From: Bifidobacterium hapali
GTDB taxonomy: Bacteria > Actinomycetota > Actinomycetes > Actinomycetales > Bifidobacteriaceae
DNA: 64,000 nucleotides
Assembly: GCF_002259755.1 (NCBI RefSeq)
Contig: NZ_MWWY01000035.1
Location: forward strand, 1-64,000
Direction of reading: 5' to 3'
This document shows positions 53,036 to 62,245 of the stretch, in pieces (position 1 is the first letter of the stretch; each line of letters begins with the position of its first letter). Under the pieces are notes generated by a model. The model was not told the origin of the DNA, did no database searches, and was given only the letters and a program-made list of their open reading frames with translations. The position numbers were made by a program, and so were the translations under genes.

Positions 53036-54910
53036 TTAGATGTTCGCCCGGCGAACCACATCACGCTCACTCTCCTGAGGCGCATACAGCCGGTGATACA
53101 TGAAATACCAACGATTCTCCGGGTACGTGTAATACGGCACAAACGTGCGGCACACCCAATCTGGGCGTCCCGCGTGTCCAGGTAACGTACGGAACGTCAT
53201 CGGCGCACCGTCAACAGGCACAATCCAATCCTGCGGACGATCACGATCGCCAATCAGCAACGTCATATCCTCACTCACCAGTACTACCGGACCGTAACAC
53301 AACGCCACCAAATCAGGTCGATGATCATCCACCGATACAAACCGCAGTCGATACGGAACATCAATCTCAACGAGATCACCATCCGCCCACTGACGGTCAA
53401 GCGTAAGCCACGTATTCGGCACTACAGCAACGTCAACAATCCGTCCATTCACGCGCACCACATTGGCACCATCAGCCGGCACGCGCACACGCAACGCAAA
53501 CCGCTCACCAGCACCATCCACGCGCAACCGAATCGTACTCGAGAGCGGCCACTGCGAGAAATTCTCCACACGCACCACGCGACCGTTATCGCGCTCCCAC
53601 TGCACCGACGACGGCAGATATTGCGTCACATACAACGCATCATCACTCGTGTAATACAGCATGTTCGCATACTCGGCAACATCCTGCGGGAACGTGCCAG
53701 CACAACACTGCCACACAAAATTCTGCCCATCGCGCTGCAAACGACGATCAACCGTCGACTTCATGCCACCATCAGCAAAATAATTTGCATAATAGAGCAG
53801 CTCACCGTTCGGCTTAATATCAGGCTGACCGCCAGCACAATTGAGTAACATACGCTCAGCCCACACCGCGTATTTCGCCTCACCGGTAAACCGCAACATG
53901 TAATCACACAGCTTGAACACCGCCCATGTGCAGCATGAAACCTCGCAACTGCCCCACGCATCACTACGTGCCGCAGGAGCACCAGAAAAATTCGTAAACC
54001 TAGGATCTTCATCGCCCAAATCCCACGGTGATATGAGCATGAAACCGAGATATCCGTCACGTTCAACGAACAGATTCTCACCCGGCCCATAGCCGCCAGT
54101 CACATACGTGTGATGCGCAAGCAGCTCGTCGTACGCCGCACGCAACACCGCCAAATCCTGTTCGTTTCCAGTCGACTCGTACTCGCGAGCCAAACTCGAC
54201 AATGCGTTCACATGACTGTACGCATGACGCGACCCAATAGACGCAAACTCACGCTTGGCAACCTTGTCCCAGTAGTAGTCATACCGCCACTCTTCGGCAT
54301 AGCGACGATACTTGTCGTCACCATAACGACGATACGCACGATACAGATTTTCCGGCAGCGTATACCATTCAATCTGCCCTTTCATACGACCATCTTGCAC
54401 GCCATCGCGCGGGATAGACGTATCAAATCGTGCGATCGCTGCATCCGTAAGACAACTGATCGCCTCACGCACTCGACCCTCGCCGGAGTAACCCATGATC
54501 TCTTCCATGTCGAGCAGACCGCCGAGCATTTTTTCGTAATCATACGTGCCGAGATACAGCAGTTCCTCGTGCTGATTTTCGAGCTCAAACCAACGTTCGA
54601 ATAGGCGGATTGCCTTGGCTTTGAGACGAAAATCGCCTGTTACCGCGTACAGTTTCGCGAATGAAGCGAGCATCTGACCGAATGTGCCACCCCAGCCGGG
54701 CAAGCCTTTAGCTTCGATATGCACGTTTGTGCCGCGTAGCGCAGAGACGAGAATATCGCCGTCGTCTAATGTGAGATAGAGGTCGATAACGGCGTCGCGC
54801 TGATGGCGCCAATGACTTGCGAGCAGGTCGACGTTGGCATAGTGGAACGAGCGCAAGGCGGGCGTGGATGCGGGCGTGCTGGATGTGGGTGTATTTGTAG
54901 ATGTAGTCAT
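53036..54910 (-). CDS. GH127-like (DUF1680) glycoside hydrolase
   Basis: The 624-residue protein has a Thr/Ser/Pro start but no signal peptide, so it is probably cytoplasmic. The (alpha/alpha)6-barrel region has GGTFGQMLASFAKLYAVTGD and GENLFVERDGY. Residues Glu323 and Cys326/327 (SCEVSCC) and Cys402-Cys403 (WQCCAGTFPQD) are spaced like the zinc and nucleophile cysteines of GH127 beta-L-arabinofuranosidase, Glu to Cys being 79 residues. The acid/base Glu of that family is not obvious, so another DUF1680-related activity is possible. It would act on the sugar imported by the downstream transporter. Confidence 0.8.
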   Translation of the reverse strand: MTTSTNTPTSSTPASTPALRSFHYANVDLLASHWRHQRDAVIDLYLTLDDGDILVSALRGTNVHIEAKGLPGWGGTFGQMLASFAKLYAVTGDFRLKAKAIRLFERWFELENQHEELLYLGTYDYEKMLGGLLDMEEIMGYSGEGRVREAISCLTDAAIARFDTSIPRDGVQDGRMKGQIEWYTLPENLYRAYRRYGDDKYRRYAEEWRYDYYWDKVAKREFASIGSRHAYSHVNALSSLAREYESTGNEQDLAVLRAAYDELLAHHTYVTGGYGPGENLFVERDGYLGFMLISPWDLGDEDPRFTNFSGAPAARSDAWGSCEVSCCTWAVFKLCDYMLRFTGEAKYAVWAERMLLNCAGGQPDIKPNGELLYYANYFADGGMKSTVDRRLQRDGQNFVWQCCAGTFPQDVAEYANMLYYTSDDALYVTQYLPSSVQWERDNGRVVRVENFSQWPLSSTIRLRVDGAGERFALRVRVPADGANVVRVNGRIVDVAVVPNTWLTLDRQWADGDLVEIDVPYRLRFVSVDDHRPDLVALCYGPVVLVSEDMTLLIGDRDRPQDWIVPVDGAPMTFRTLPGHAGRPDWVCRTFVPYYTYPENRWYFMYHRLYAPQESERDVVRRANI

Positions 54911-55108
54911 GGGAGACTCCCGAACATGGACGATAATGGAACAATAGGAGCCATACGTCGCAGACCTTGCCGACGCATGCCCATCGTCACAATGCTTCGC
55001 CGATCCCGGTATATCTCACCGCAGAACGCTGGTTGAGCGCAACCTTGCTATCGATGTGATACTCAGTCTATACGCATACAAGTACGACATGAGTATCGCC
55101 ACGACACT

Positions 55109-55412
55109 TGCCACACAATTGTGCTGAGCCGCTAGAACACGGTTGTGCGGCGACTATTTCTGCCACACAATTGAAAAACGGGCTGGAAAATGATTTCGTG
55201 ACACAAGACACATATGAGACGTTACCAGGTATATGCCAAGAATCGGCGGAAAATAGCGGTTCTTCATTATTACTGATTTGTCTCAAAACTGCGTTATACC
55301 GCTAAAACAAGGTTGCGTGGCAACATTTCTGCCACGAAATCGAAAAATCTGTCAAAAAACGATTTCGTGGCACGGCTATCGTCGAAAACACGGCTATCAC
55401 AAGATAACCGAG
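55109..55412 (+). repeat. D element, right copy (about 304 bp)
   Basis: A second copy of 47432-47736 in the same orientation, holding 41-bp units at 55162-55202 and 55331-55371. The latter is a palindrome with 13-bp perfect arms (TGCCACGAAATCG and CGATTTCGTGGCA). An 18-bp extra segment with a second CACGGCTATC near its end is the main difference. It runs straight into a family C array. Confidence 0.88.
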
Positions 55413-55800
55413 GTCACGCGATGGAAATTTGGCGCTATTTGCCATCGCGTGACTGGGGGCTTAATCACGGGATAGCAAATATGCGGAAAATGCCATCGCG
55501 TGCACTGTAATTCACCAAAAATCCGATCACGCGATGGAAATTTGGCGGATTTTACCATCGCGTGACAAAGCCTTAAATCACGCGATGGAAATTCAACGGA
55601 TTCTGCCATCGCGTGACCACAAAAATACTGCATATGAGCGCACGAGATGGCAATTTGGCGTTATTTGCCATCCCATGAGAAAAAGAACAGTCACGCGATG
55701 GCAATTTGGCAGATTTTGCCATCGCGTGCGCGCGGCTACGATTCGCACCCCTAATACGGGTCATGGGATGGCATTCTTACGTGAAATGCCATCCCATGAC
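55413..55800. repeat. Family C array: seven 39-bp palindromes with 12/23-bp spacers
   Basis: Units start at 55414, 55465, 55527, 55578, 55640, 55691 and 55761, each 39 bp. Start-to-start distances are 51, 62, 51, 62, 51 and 70, so spacers are 12, 23, 12, 23, 12 and 31. Arms are mostly TCACGCGATGG and CCATCGCGTGA. The last unit has TCATGGGATGG with CCATCCCATGA, changed on both sides; the fifth has one arm of each kind. Confidence 0.93.
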
Positions 55801-55839
55801 TATGAAAATTACCCCGGCGTCTTACGCACAAGCGCTAAG

Positions 55840-56037
55840 AGCCAAGCCGTGCCGGACTTACGCAATTATGGACTCGCCTACGGCGAGACTGGTTTCTGCC
55901 TTCGGCGTTCCGGACGGCTTGTCAGCCGTCCGTCAGGCCTACGAACAGTCCACCGGACTGTTCGTTTACCGGCCTGCCGCCTCAGGCGCTCTTGCATAAG
56001 AAAGAGCCCATCGGGCTCTTTCTTATGCAAGAGCGCC
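55840..56037. repeat. Hairpin chain ending in a 25-bp perfect inverted repeat over the pepC stop
   Basis: Hairpins GACGGCT-TGTC-AGCCGTC and GAACAGTCC-ACC-GGACTGTTC lead to a 25-bp perfect stem (55985-56009 with 56013-56037, loop ATC). Its right arm contains the last codons and stop of pepC (56023-56025). It probably serves as the pepC terminator or mRNA 3' cap. Confidence 0.88.
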
Positions 56038-57369
56038 CATCGGGTCCCATGCCGGAAGCATGGTGGCGGGCTCGTCGAGGGCGGCCTGATACTCGGCGGG
56101 GAGCATTGCCTTCGGAACGGCGACCTCGTAGACGTACTCGGTGAACCAATCGTCGCTCATCGTGAAGTAGCCCTTGTCGGCGATCTTGTCGCCCCACGAG
56201 TTCTCCACACGCCAACGACGAGTCGTCTTGCCATCCTCAGCCACGTCGACACCAACGAATGCCATCGCGTGATTCATCGCGGAATCGCCGTAACGCACAC
56301 GGTCTTCCTTGTTGAGGTCGAAGTCCACGTCGTACACGCGACCGTACTCAAACAGGTCGGTCGCCCATGCGCCAGACTCGCGATCCATGAACGGACCGCA
56401 GTCGGCACCGAACCACACCGGAATACCCTGCTCTTCGAGAATCTGACGCACGCAGTCCTTCATGAACTGGTTCGGCACGTTCAGATACTCGGTCGCGTCG
56501 CCGCCAGCCACGTTACCGAGGTGCTCGATACCGATCTTCTTGCCCTTCGCGTGCTCCTGACGCGGATCGTCCACGAGGCACACGTAGCTCTCAAGATCAG
56601 CAGAACCGACGTACTTCTTCCAGAACTCAACCGGCGTGATCTCGCCGTCGCGGTGGAATTCGCCGTCCTTGTCGGTCCACTCCCAGTCAAACGAAACCGG
56701 CGGCTCGCCAAGGTGAATCGTCAAGATACGGTGACCGGCAGCAGTCGCGTCAGCCACGATCTCAGCGGTCTTGTCCGCATCGCCGGCAGCCTCAAACAGG
56801 TGAGCCACAGCAGTGTGCAGCATGTGACGCAGCTGCGTGTTCATCGCGCCCGTGTTCTTAGAAGACTCGGTTTCCGGGAACAGGTCCTTCGGAACCGCAC
56901 CGTACTTCTTGTACACGTTCATGGCCATCGTCCACTGGCCACCGTCGCCCATCACGTCAGCGAGCAGGTGCTGGATGAGGCGAGAATCGTTCGGCTCGCC
57001 CGCAGCCACAAGAGCAGCCACGTCCTTGAGGAAGTAGTTGACGCGCTCGAGCTTGTCGTAGTACATCGCGTAGTTCTGCGAGAACTCGAACTCCTTCAGG
57101 TTCATGTTCTTCTTCGCAACGAAACGCGCGACGTTCAGCGAGCTGAACAGCCAGCAGCGGCCGGAGCGATCCTGATGCGTGACTTCACCGTTGTCGACGG
57201 TCGTCGAGAAACGACGCTGTAGCAGACGCGCGCGATCGTAGTTACGAGCCACCTTCTCGATGCCGGCGGCAGTCACAGCGTTCATCGCAAGACGGTTGGT
57301 GCCGTCTGCATCAAATTCGTCACGCAGCTGGTTCAGCGCATCGGCGCTCAGCGCGGTGATTTCGCTCAT
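56023..57369 (-). CDS. pepC: Aminopeptidase C (bleomycin hydrolase family)
   Basis: Cytoplasmic C1-type cysteine peptidase of 448 residues. The triad is Cys72 in HQDRSGRCWLFSSLN, His in AMNHAMAFVGVD and Asn in WRVENSWGD. The start at 57369 (MSEITALSADALNQ) has AAGGAG 8 nt upstream; the frame continues 41 codons upstream without support. It trims N-terminal residues from peptides. The last codons are part of a 25-bp perfect palindrome. Confidence 0.96.
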   Translation of the reverse strand: MSEITALSADALNQLRDEFDADGTNRLAMNAVTAAGIEKVARNYDRARLLQRRFSTTVDNGEVTHQDRSGRCWLFSSLNVARFVAKKNMNLKEFEFSQNYAMYYDKLERVNYFLKDVAALVAAGEPNDSRLIQHLLADVMGDGGQWTMAMNVYKKYGAVPKDLFPETESSKNTGAMNTQLRHMLHTAVAHLFEAAGDADKTAEIVADATAAGHRILTIHLGEPPVSFDWEWTDKDGEFHRDGEITPVEFWKKYVGSADLESYVCLVDDPRQEHAKGKKIGIEHLGNVAGGDATEYLNVPNQFMKDCVRQILEEQGIPVWFGADCGPFMDRESGAWATDLFEYGRVYDVDFDLNKEDRVRYGDSAMNHAMAFVGVDVAEDGKTTRRWRVENSWGDKIADKGYFTMSDDWFTEYVYEVAVPKAMLPAEYQAALDEPATMLPAWDPMGALA

Positions 57370-57425
57370 GCGATATCTCCTTTGTATCGAAATCCAGACC
57401 CGCCGACGGCAGGCCCGTACATGCC

Positions 57426-57484
57426 ACGGCACCCCGCCTCTCCAGCGCAACTCGTGAGTCGCGCCTTTGATAACGGGGTGCCGT
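57426..57484. repeat. 11-bp inverted repeat upstream of pepC
   Basis: ACGGCACCCCG (57426-57436) and CGGGGTGCCGT (57474-57484) flank 37 bp, about 60 bp before pepC. Possible operator or leader hairpin. Confidence 0.6.
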
Positions 57485-57608
57485 AACGACAAACAGACGT
57501 CAGTCTACTCGCAGCGTGTTACCGGCCGGCAACACAATTACCGACCGGCAACGTGCGTTCAGCTCTGCGTGCAGCCGTGCGTTCAGTCATGTGCGTTCAG
57601 TCATATAT

Positions 57609-59012
57609 TCAGTTCTGCGCAGACTGCTGATTCGATGCCGCGGACTGAGCTGACGCACCAGACTGTGCCGACGTCGAAGTCGGAGTCGCAGACGACTGCG
57701 TAGCAGCCGGCGCTGCGGCCGTATCAGCCGCACCCTGCGGATCAGTCGAATCGCCACCGTCAACCGGAGCCGCCATGAAGTTACCGAACGCAGTCGAGAA
57801 CATCGCCTTAAGCTCGGTGACGCGCTGCGTGATCACCGATTCGCGCTGCTGCAGCTCGGCAATGTGATCAGTCAAACCGTCGATCTCCGACTGCGCAGCC
57901 TGACGACGTTCCTCGATCTGCGCAGCCGCATCAACATCAGCCTTGTGCAGAATCTCCGCAGCCTGACCTTGAGCTTCCTTACGCTTGGCTGCCGCGTACT
58001 CGTCGGCCTCCTCGCGCACGCTCTTCGCCTTGCCGATCAGCTCGTCGGCTTCCTTCTTCGCGGCCGTGCGACGCTCCTCAAGGTTGACGAGCAGATCGTT
58101 GACCTTCTTCGTCGCCTCATCCTGCTGCGCTGCGATATCCGAGCGAATCTGCTCGACTTCAGCGTTGACTTGGCTCATCGTCTTCGTACGATGCACTTCA
58201 GCCTCGTCAAGAATGCCTTGCGCCTTCGCGTTCGCCGCGTCGGTGATTTCAGCGGCCTTACGCTGCGCATCAGACTTCATCTTGGAAACCTGCTCGCGTA
58301 CGTCAGCAAGCTTCTTGTTAGCTTCGGCGAGCGCCGCTTCGATCTGATCGTTGTTTTCGCTCTTCAGACGCGTGATTTCGTCGGTCGCAGCCTTACGCTG
58401 AGCGGCGATCTGCGCGGTTGTAGTGGCCTTGAGTTCGCTCAACTCGCGCTCTTGCTTGGCTTTTTCTGCGGCCATACGCTTGTTGTGTTCTTCGCGCGCG
58501 TTGTTGATTTCCAGCTCGGTAGTCTGACGCTGCTCGGACACGATTTTCGCGGTTTCGCCACGCAACTGTGCGGCTTCCTGCTGTGCTGCGGCGGCCGTGG
58601 ACTGTGCTTGGACTTCAGCATCGTGCAGCATAGCTTTTGCTTTTGCCTGCGCGTCGCCGACGATATGCTGAGCGTCCAGTCGCGCGTTGTTGATCAGCGT
58701 TTCGGCTTGTGCCTGTGCCGCATCCTTGGTGGACTTGGCGTCCTGCTTGGCGCGCGACAACAGTTCCGCACTGGTTTGTTCGGCGGATGCGAGCATCTGC
58801 TGAGCGTTCGCCCCGAGCGATGCGAATGAATTCTTCTGCGTTGACTTTTTGTTGCGTTCTTCCTGTAGCTGCGACTGCAAGCTCAAAATTTGACGATCAT
58901 ACTGCTGGATTTGCTCACGCAACGACACAAGCGTGCTTTGCGCCGTCTCGAACGCCTCGTCCACCTTCTCCTTGTCGTACCCGTGAAACACGACCGGGAA
59001 CCGATCTACCAT
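57609..59012 (-). CDS. DivIVA-like coiled-coil protein
   Basis: The protein has about 467 residues from ATG 59012 (MVDRFPVVFHGYDKEKVDEA), with GAAAGGACG upstream. The start resembles the DivIVA/Wag31 lipid-binding domain (GYD--KVDE-F). Residues 25-400 are almost entirely heptad coiled coil rich in Ala, Glu, Gln and Lys, followed by a disordered Ser/Ala/Gln tail. It recalls Scy/FilP-type polarity or cytoskeletal proteins of Actinobacteria. The role in cell shape or polar growth is inferred. Confidence 0.75.
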   Translation of the reverse strand: MVDRFPVVFHGYDKEKVDEAFETAQSTLVSLREQIQQYDRQILSLQSQLQEERNKKSTQKNSFASLGANAQQMLASAEQTSAELLSRAKQDAKSTKDAAQAQAETLINNARLDAQHIVGDAQAKAKAMLHDAEVQAQSTAAAAQQEAAQLRGETAKIVSEQRQTTELEINNAREEHNKRMAAEKAKQERELSELKATTTAQIAAQRKAATDEITRLKSENNDQIEAALAEANKKLADVREQVSKMKSDAQRKAAEITDAANAKAQGILDEAEVHRTKTMSQVNAEVEQIRSDIAAQQDEATKKVNDLLVNLEERRTAAKKEADELIGKAKSVREEADEYAAAKRKEAQGQAAEILHKADVDAAAQIEERRQAAQSEIDGLTDHIAELQQRESVITQRVTELKAMFSTAFGNFMAAPVDGGDSTDPQGAADTAAAPAATQSSATPTSTSAQSGASAQSAASNQQSAQN

Positions 59013-59192
59013 GCCAACGTCCTTTCGCCATCTGTTCGACACCCCTAGCCCCGAATGGGACCATCCACGCCAAGAACTCTAGCGCATTTATGCGCAATAC
59101 ATGCTGGATGACCATCATTCTCACAGAAGTCTCATGCTCTGTTCGATTGCACGGTTGATCAGGCAGACGGAACGCCGCGACACGCCGTGTAA

Positions 59193-59882
59193 TTACGCGA
59201 TCAGAATATCGTCTGACGACGGTTCGATTCGGTAGCGTACCGTTTCGCGTACGACGTCGGCGCACGCTGTTACGAGTCGATCGAGCGGAAGGCCGTGAAT
59301 GTTGCTGTTGTGGGCGTCATTGACTGGATTGATCGCGCGCGGCAGACTGACGAATCCGCTGAGTACATGATCGTGCGTGGCAGTCCAGTCAAGTAGCTGA
59401 TAGAACAGCGCGTTGCATACGAACGTGCCCGCGTCCGAACTCAGTGACGCTGGGATTGCGTCGTGAGCGAAATCGCGCAGAATCGAACGCAACGGTAGAC
59501 GTGTCCAGTATGCGGCTGGTCCTTGCTCGTTAATCGGACCGGTGGGCGGCATCATGCCGTCCGCGTCCGGCCGACCTTCGCTCATCAGATTCGTCGCGCA
59601 TCGCTCGAGCATGACGCCGCGCGCTGTGTGCTTGAGTCCCGTAGCGATCACGATATCTGGATGCACGGTTTCCAAGGCTTCGCGTAGGACCAGCCACGCG
59701 CGCGTATAACTGACTGGCAGACTCACCGCGTGCACGTCGATGTGCACTTGATCTGCAAACTCTTGCTGATCGTTGAGGCTTACGCCGCGTTCCGCAAGCG
59801 CGCGTGGCACTTCGACGCACGGATTGATCGTGACGCCGTCGTAATGGTCGAACCCAGAAATCACCACCGTAAACTGCTGCAT
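59193..59882 (-). CDS. Pyroglutamyl peptidase (Pcp) homologue lacking the catalytic His
   Basis: 229 residues of the C15 family: start VVISGFDHYDGVTINP, Glu93 in MLERCATN, GPAAYWTRLPLRSI, and the nucleophile Cys156 in DAGTFVCNALFYQLL. The third catalytic residue should be His in a GFIHxP motif. Here the matching segment is GFVSLPRAIN, with Ser179. Unless another His takes over, activity is doubtful. It may bind rather than cleave pyroglutamyl ends. It stands alone between a family A pair and the DivIVA-like gene. Confidence 0.85.
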   Translation of the reverse strand: MQQFTVVISGFDHYDGVTINPCVEVPRALAERGVSLNDQQEFADQVHIDVHAVSLPVSYTRAWLVLREALETVHPDIVIATGLKHTARGVMLERCATNLMSEGRPDADGMMPPTGPINEQGPAAYWTRLPLRSILRDFAHDAIPASLSSDAGTFVCNALFYQLLDWTATHDHVLSGFVSLPRAINPVNDAHNSNIHGLPLDRLVTACADVVRETVRYRIEPSSDDILIA

Positions 59883-59960
59883 ACTGCCATCCTACTGGCT
59901 TGCGGGCGCAGGTTCGCACACGGCCAACTCCCCCTTTGCCGCGATATCCGTTTCCTGTGA

Positions 59961-60070
59961 GTGGCGGTTTTCTCTCACTGAGAGCGCTCCAGCGAGCGTT
60001 TTCTGCCACGCAATCAAGCGAGTGGCGGTTTTCTCTCACTGAGCGGCACTCAGTGAGCGTTTTCCGCCAC
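59961..60070. repeat. Family A pair (49-bp units, 12-bp spacer)
   Basis: Units 59961-60009 and 60022-60070; both mix a GGTTTT core in the left arm with TTTTCT or TTTTCC in the right. Confidence 0.9.
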
Positions 60071-60089
60071 GCGCAAGAAACGTAAGCAC

Positions 60090-61043
60090 CTAGCGATGCA
60101 TGGAGCGCGCGGCCTCGGCGAAGACCGCGTGCATGCGCGCCTTCGCTTCTTCGCGGGTCATCGCGCTGTGCGCGGATGGACCACCGCCCGGCGTCACTGC
60201 CGGCATCGGATGGTCAGCCGGCACGCCCGCACCTCGGCCGAGCCTCTCGTCCGCAATCCGCTCGGCAGTAGGAATATCAGCCAACGTCGTAATCTTCAGA
60301 TTCGACTCGCTTCCCTCAACCACCGCAACCGCCGCATCCGGCAGATAATCAACCACCACGCGCGTGTCGTCAGTCGGGTGGAATCCCGGATCAGCCGACG
60401 CCAACTCGTACGCGCGTTGAATCGTATCAAAACGAAACGCTTGCGGCGTCTGTGCACGGAACGTATGCGGCCGATCAGGCACCTGCCGCACGACCTTGCG
60501 ACCGTCACGAAACTCAGTCAGCAGTACGGTATCGGTACTCGCGAACGCGACAGTAGCCGCATCGAGTTCGTCGAGTGCGTCGATGCAGCCGTCGATCGAA
60601 CGCTGTTCAACGAACGGACGAACCGCATCGTGAATGAGTACTTTCGCATCGCCCGGAATACCAGCTTCAGCGAGCGCACCGAGCGCAGCTTCTGTACTGT
60701 CAACGCGCTCGCGGCCGCCGTTGATAATCATGCGGACTTTCGGATACCCAGCTTCGTCGATCAGCTGCTCGACAGTCGCGCGCACAGTCGGATTGACGAC
60801 GACGATAATGTCCGTGATGCGCGGGTTTGACTCGAACGCTTCGATACTCCAGCAGACGATCGGCTTGCCGCCGACCGACACCAGCTGCTTGGGATTGTTC
60901 GGATCGAATCGCGTGCCGAAGCCGGCCGCGAGCACGACCGCAACGACCGGCACGTTACTCGGGCGGCAGGTCTGGTTGGGCTTTTGTTCGCGCTGCGACG
61001 GCACGGTTTGCGGGGTCTTCTCGTCTGTTCTCTCACTATGCAT
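60090..61043 (-). CDS. ispD: 2-C-methyl-D-erythritol 4-phosphate cytidylyltransferase
   Basis: The enzyme has about 317 residues from ATG 61043 (MHSERTDEKTPQ). The nucleotide-binding LAAGFGTRFDPNNPKQLV, then HDAVRPFVEQ, TDTVLLTEF, QTPQAFRFDTIQRAYE and TDDTRVV are all present. It makes CDP-ME in the MEP isoprenoid pathway. About 30 N-terminal and 60 C-terminal residues are extra; the C-tail (GRGAGVPADHPMPAVTPGGG) is low complexity. The long upstream frame to 61235 is not supported. It follows yfiH on the same strand. Confidence 0.95.
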   Translation of the reverse strand: MHSERTDEKTPQTVPSQREQKPNQTCRPSNVPVVAVVLAAGFGTRFDPNNPKQLVSVGGKPIVCWSIEAFESNPRITDIIVVVNPTVRATVEQLIDEAGYPKVRMIINGGRERVDSTEAALGALAEAGIPGDAKVLIHDAVRPFVEQRSIDGCIDALDELDAATVAFASTDTVLLTEFRDGRKVVRQVPDRPHTFRAQTPQAFRFDTIQRAYELASADPGFHPTDDTRVVVDYLPDAAVAVVEGSESNLKITTLADIPTAERIADERLGRGAGVPADHPMPAVTPGGGPSAHSAMTREEAKARMHAVFAEAARSMHR

Positions 61044-61135
61044 ACGCACCACCGTAATTCGTCCGGCGACAATCGTGATGCATATCACACCGCTTCTGCA
61101 CGGAATTCCCCTTTTTGCGAGGCTGCGTGCGCCAA

Positions 61136-62110
61136 TCACTGCATCATAATGAGAGCGAGCATGCGACCTTCGCGGCTTTTGCCGGCGAGTGCGGCACGGC
61201 GATGCGAATACCACAGCGGATTTTCGAGCGTGCACATGCTGTGGTGAACGTTCGCAATCCTCTCGGCGAGCGACGCCGGTCCTTCACCATCGGTTGCACA
61301 CAGCGCGGAAAGCTCATCATCAGCTTCGAGATACTGGGTCGCAGCATGCACGCGCGGCATCGAATCGACGACTTGGTTCACGCCAGCGAACGCGAGATCG
61401 ATCATCGCCGCTTCCGCAATATCGATGCCCGCTCCACCGAATCGCGTAACAGTTTTCGTCAGCGGAAAACGATTCTGGAACGCGTCCGCAATCTCGTCGC
61501 CGACTTCGTAACAATCGCCGCAAATACGCGGTCCGAGCGTGGCGACGATGCGCTCGCGCGACGCACCTTTGGCGACCATCAGATCAACGGTTTCGCCGAT
61601 CACGCCACGTTCAAGACCGCGACGACCGCAGTGCGCGGCACCGATCACGCGCGCGACTGGATCGGCGAACAGGACTGGCAGACAGTCGGCGGCGAACATG
61701 CCGAGCGCGACGCCTGTGCGCGTGGTGACTTGGCCGTCGGCTTCAACGACGGTTGGGGTAGGCGCATCCGTCCGCGTACCGGACACGTCGAATCCAAACG
61801 GCGTGTTGAGATGCCATGATTTATCCACGTCAACCGCCACTGCAGAATGCACTTGACTGACCAACGACAGGCCGCAACCAAGTTGCTTAGCGAGCGCCAC
61901 GCGATTCGCTTCAATCGTCGCCGGATCATCTCCCGACTTGCCGCCGAGATTACAGTCGCCGAAATCTCCGGTACTCACGCCACCGAGTCGCGTCGTATAC
62001 ACCACCGTTACGCCGGGGGCGAGCGCGATCGGAATCGTCACCGGGATCGGGTTACCAGCCTCGTCGGTCGGGCTGATCGCATTGCTGTCAAGAATCTCCT
62101 CGTTACTCAT
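61136..62110 (-). CDS. YfiH/PgeF-family (laccase-domain) purine nucleoside or peptidoglycan-editing protein
   Basis: 324 residues. The metal site motifs are SLVSQVHSAVAVDVD, FAADCLPVLFAD and GAAHCGRRGLERGV, which supply the conserved Cys and two His. Family members have been assigned both adenosine/purine nucleoside activities and a role as peptidoglycan editing factor. It has a somewhat longer start than usual. Probable operon with ispD (92-bp gap). Confidence 0.9.
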   Translation of the reverse strand: MSNEEILDSNAISPTDEAGNPIPVTIPIALAPGVTVVYTTRLGGVSTGDFGDCNLGGKSGDDPATIEANRVALAKQLGCGLSLVSQVHSAVAVDVDKSWHLNTPFGFDVSGTRTDAPTPTVVEADGQVTTRTGVALGMFAADCLPVLFADPVARVIGAAHCGRRGLERGVIGETVDLMVAKGASRERIVATLGPRICGDCYEVGDEIADAFQNRFPLTKTVTRFGGAGIDIAEAAMIDLAFAGVNQVVDSMPRVHAATQYLEADDELSALCATDGEGPASLAERIANVHHSMCTLENPLWYSHRRAALAGKSREGRMLALIMMQ

Positions 62111-62245
62111 GCCTCCATCCTAGCGAGGCCGCGCCGACGTGCGCAGCCGCGGTGCGGGCTGTTGCGTGCCGTGGTGCGGACCGTCGCGTGTACAAACCGC
62201 CACAGTCGCAGTGCGGGCCGTCATGCACTCACCCCTCTTTCCCGC

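Noticed and set aside
55068-55286. Minus-strand frame in the D element (starts MRQISNNEEPLFSADS in both copies)
   Set aside because: Same reason: shared only because the DNA is repeated; no start signal and no known fold.
55413-55800. V(D)J-like recombination signals because of 12/23-bp spacers
   Set aside because: The spacing is alike only in number; no heptamer or nonamer motifs and no RAG-like gene are present. The numbers are better explained by one turn of DNA.
60010-60021. Family A palindromes as ordinary terminators
   Set aside because: Some lie at gene ends, but others sit in divergent promoter gaps (62246-62417) and none has a T run beyond the stem; a side effect on termination remains possible.
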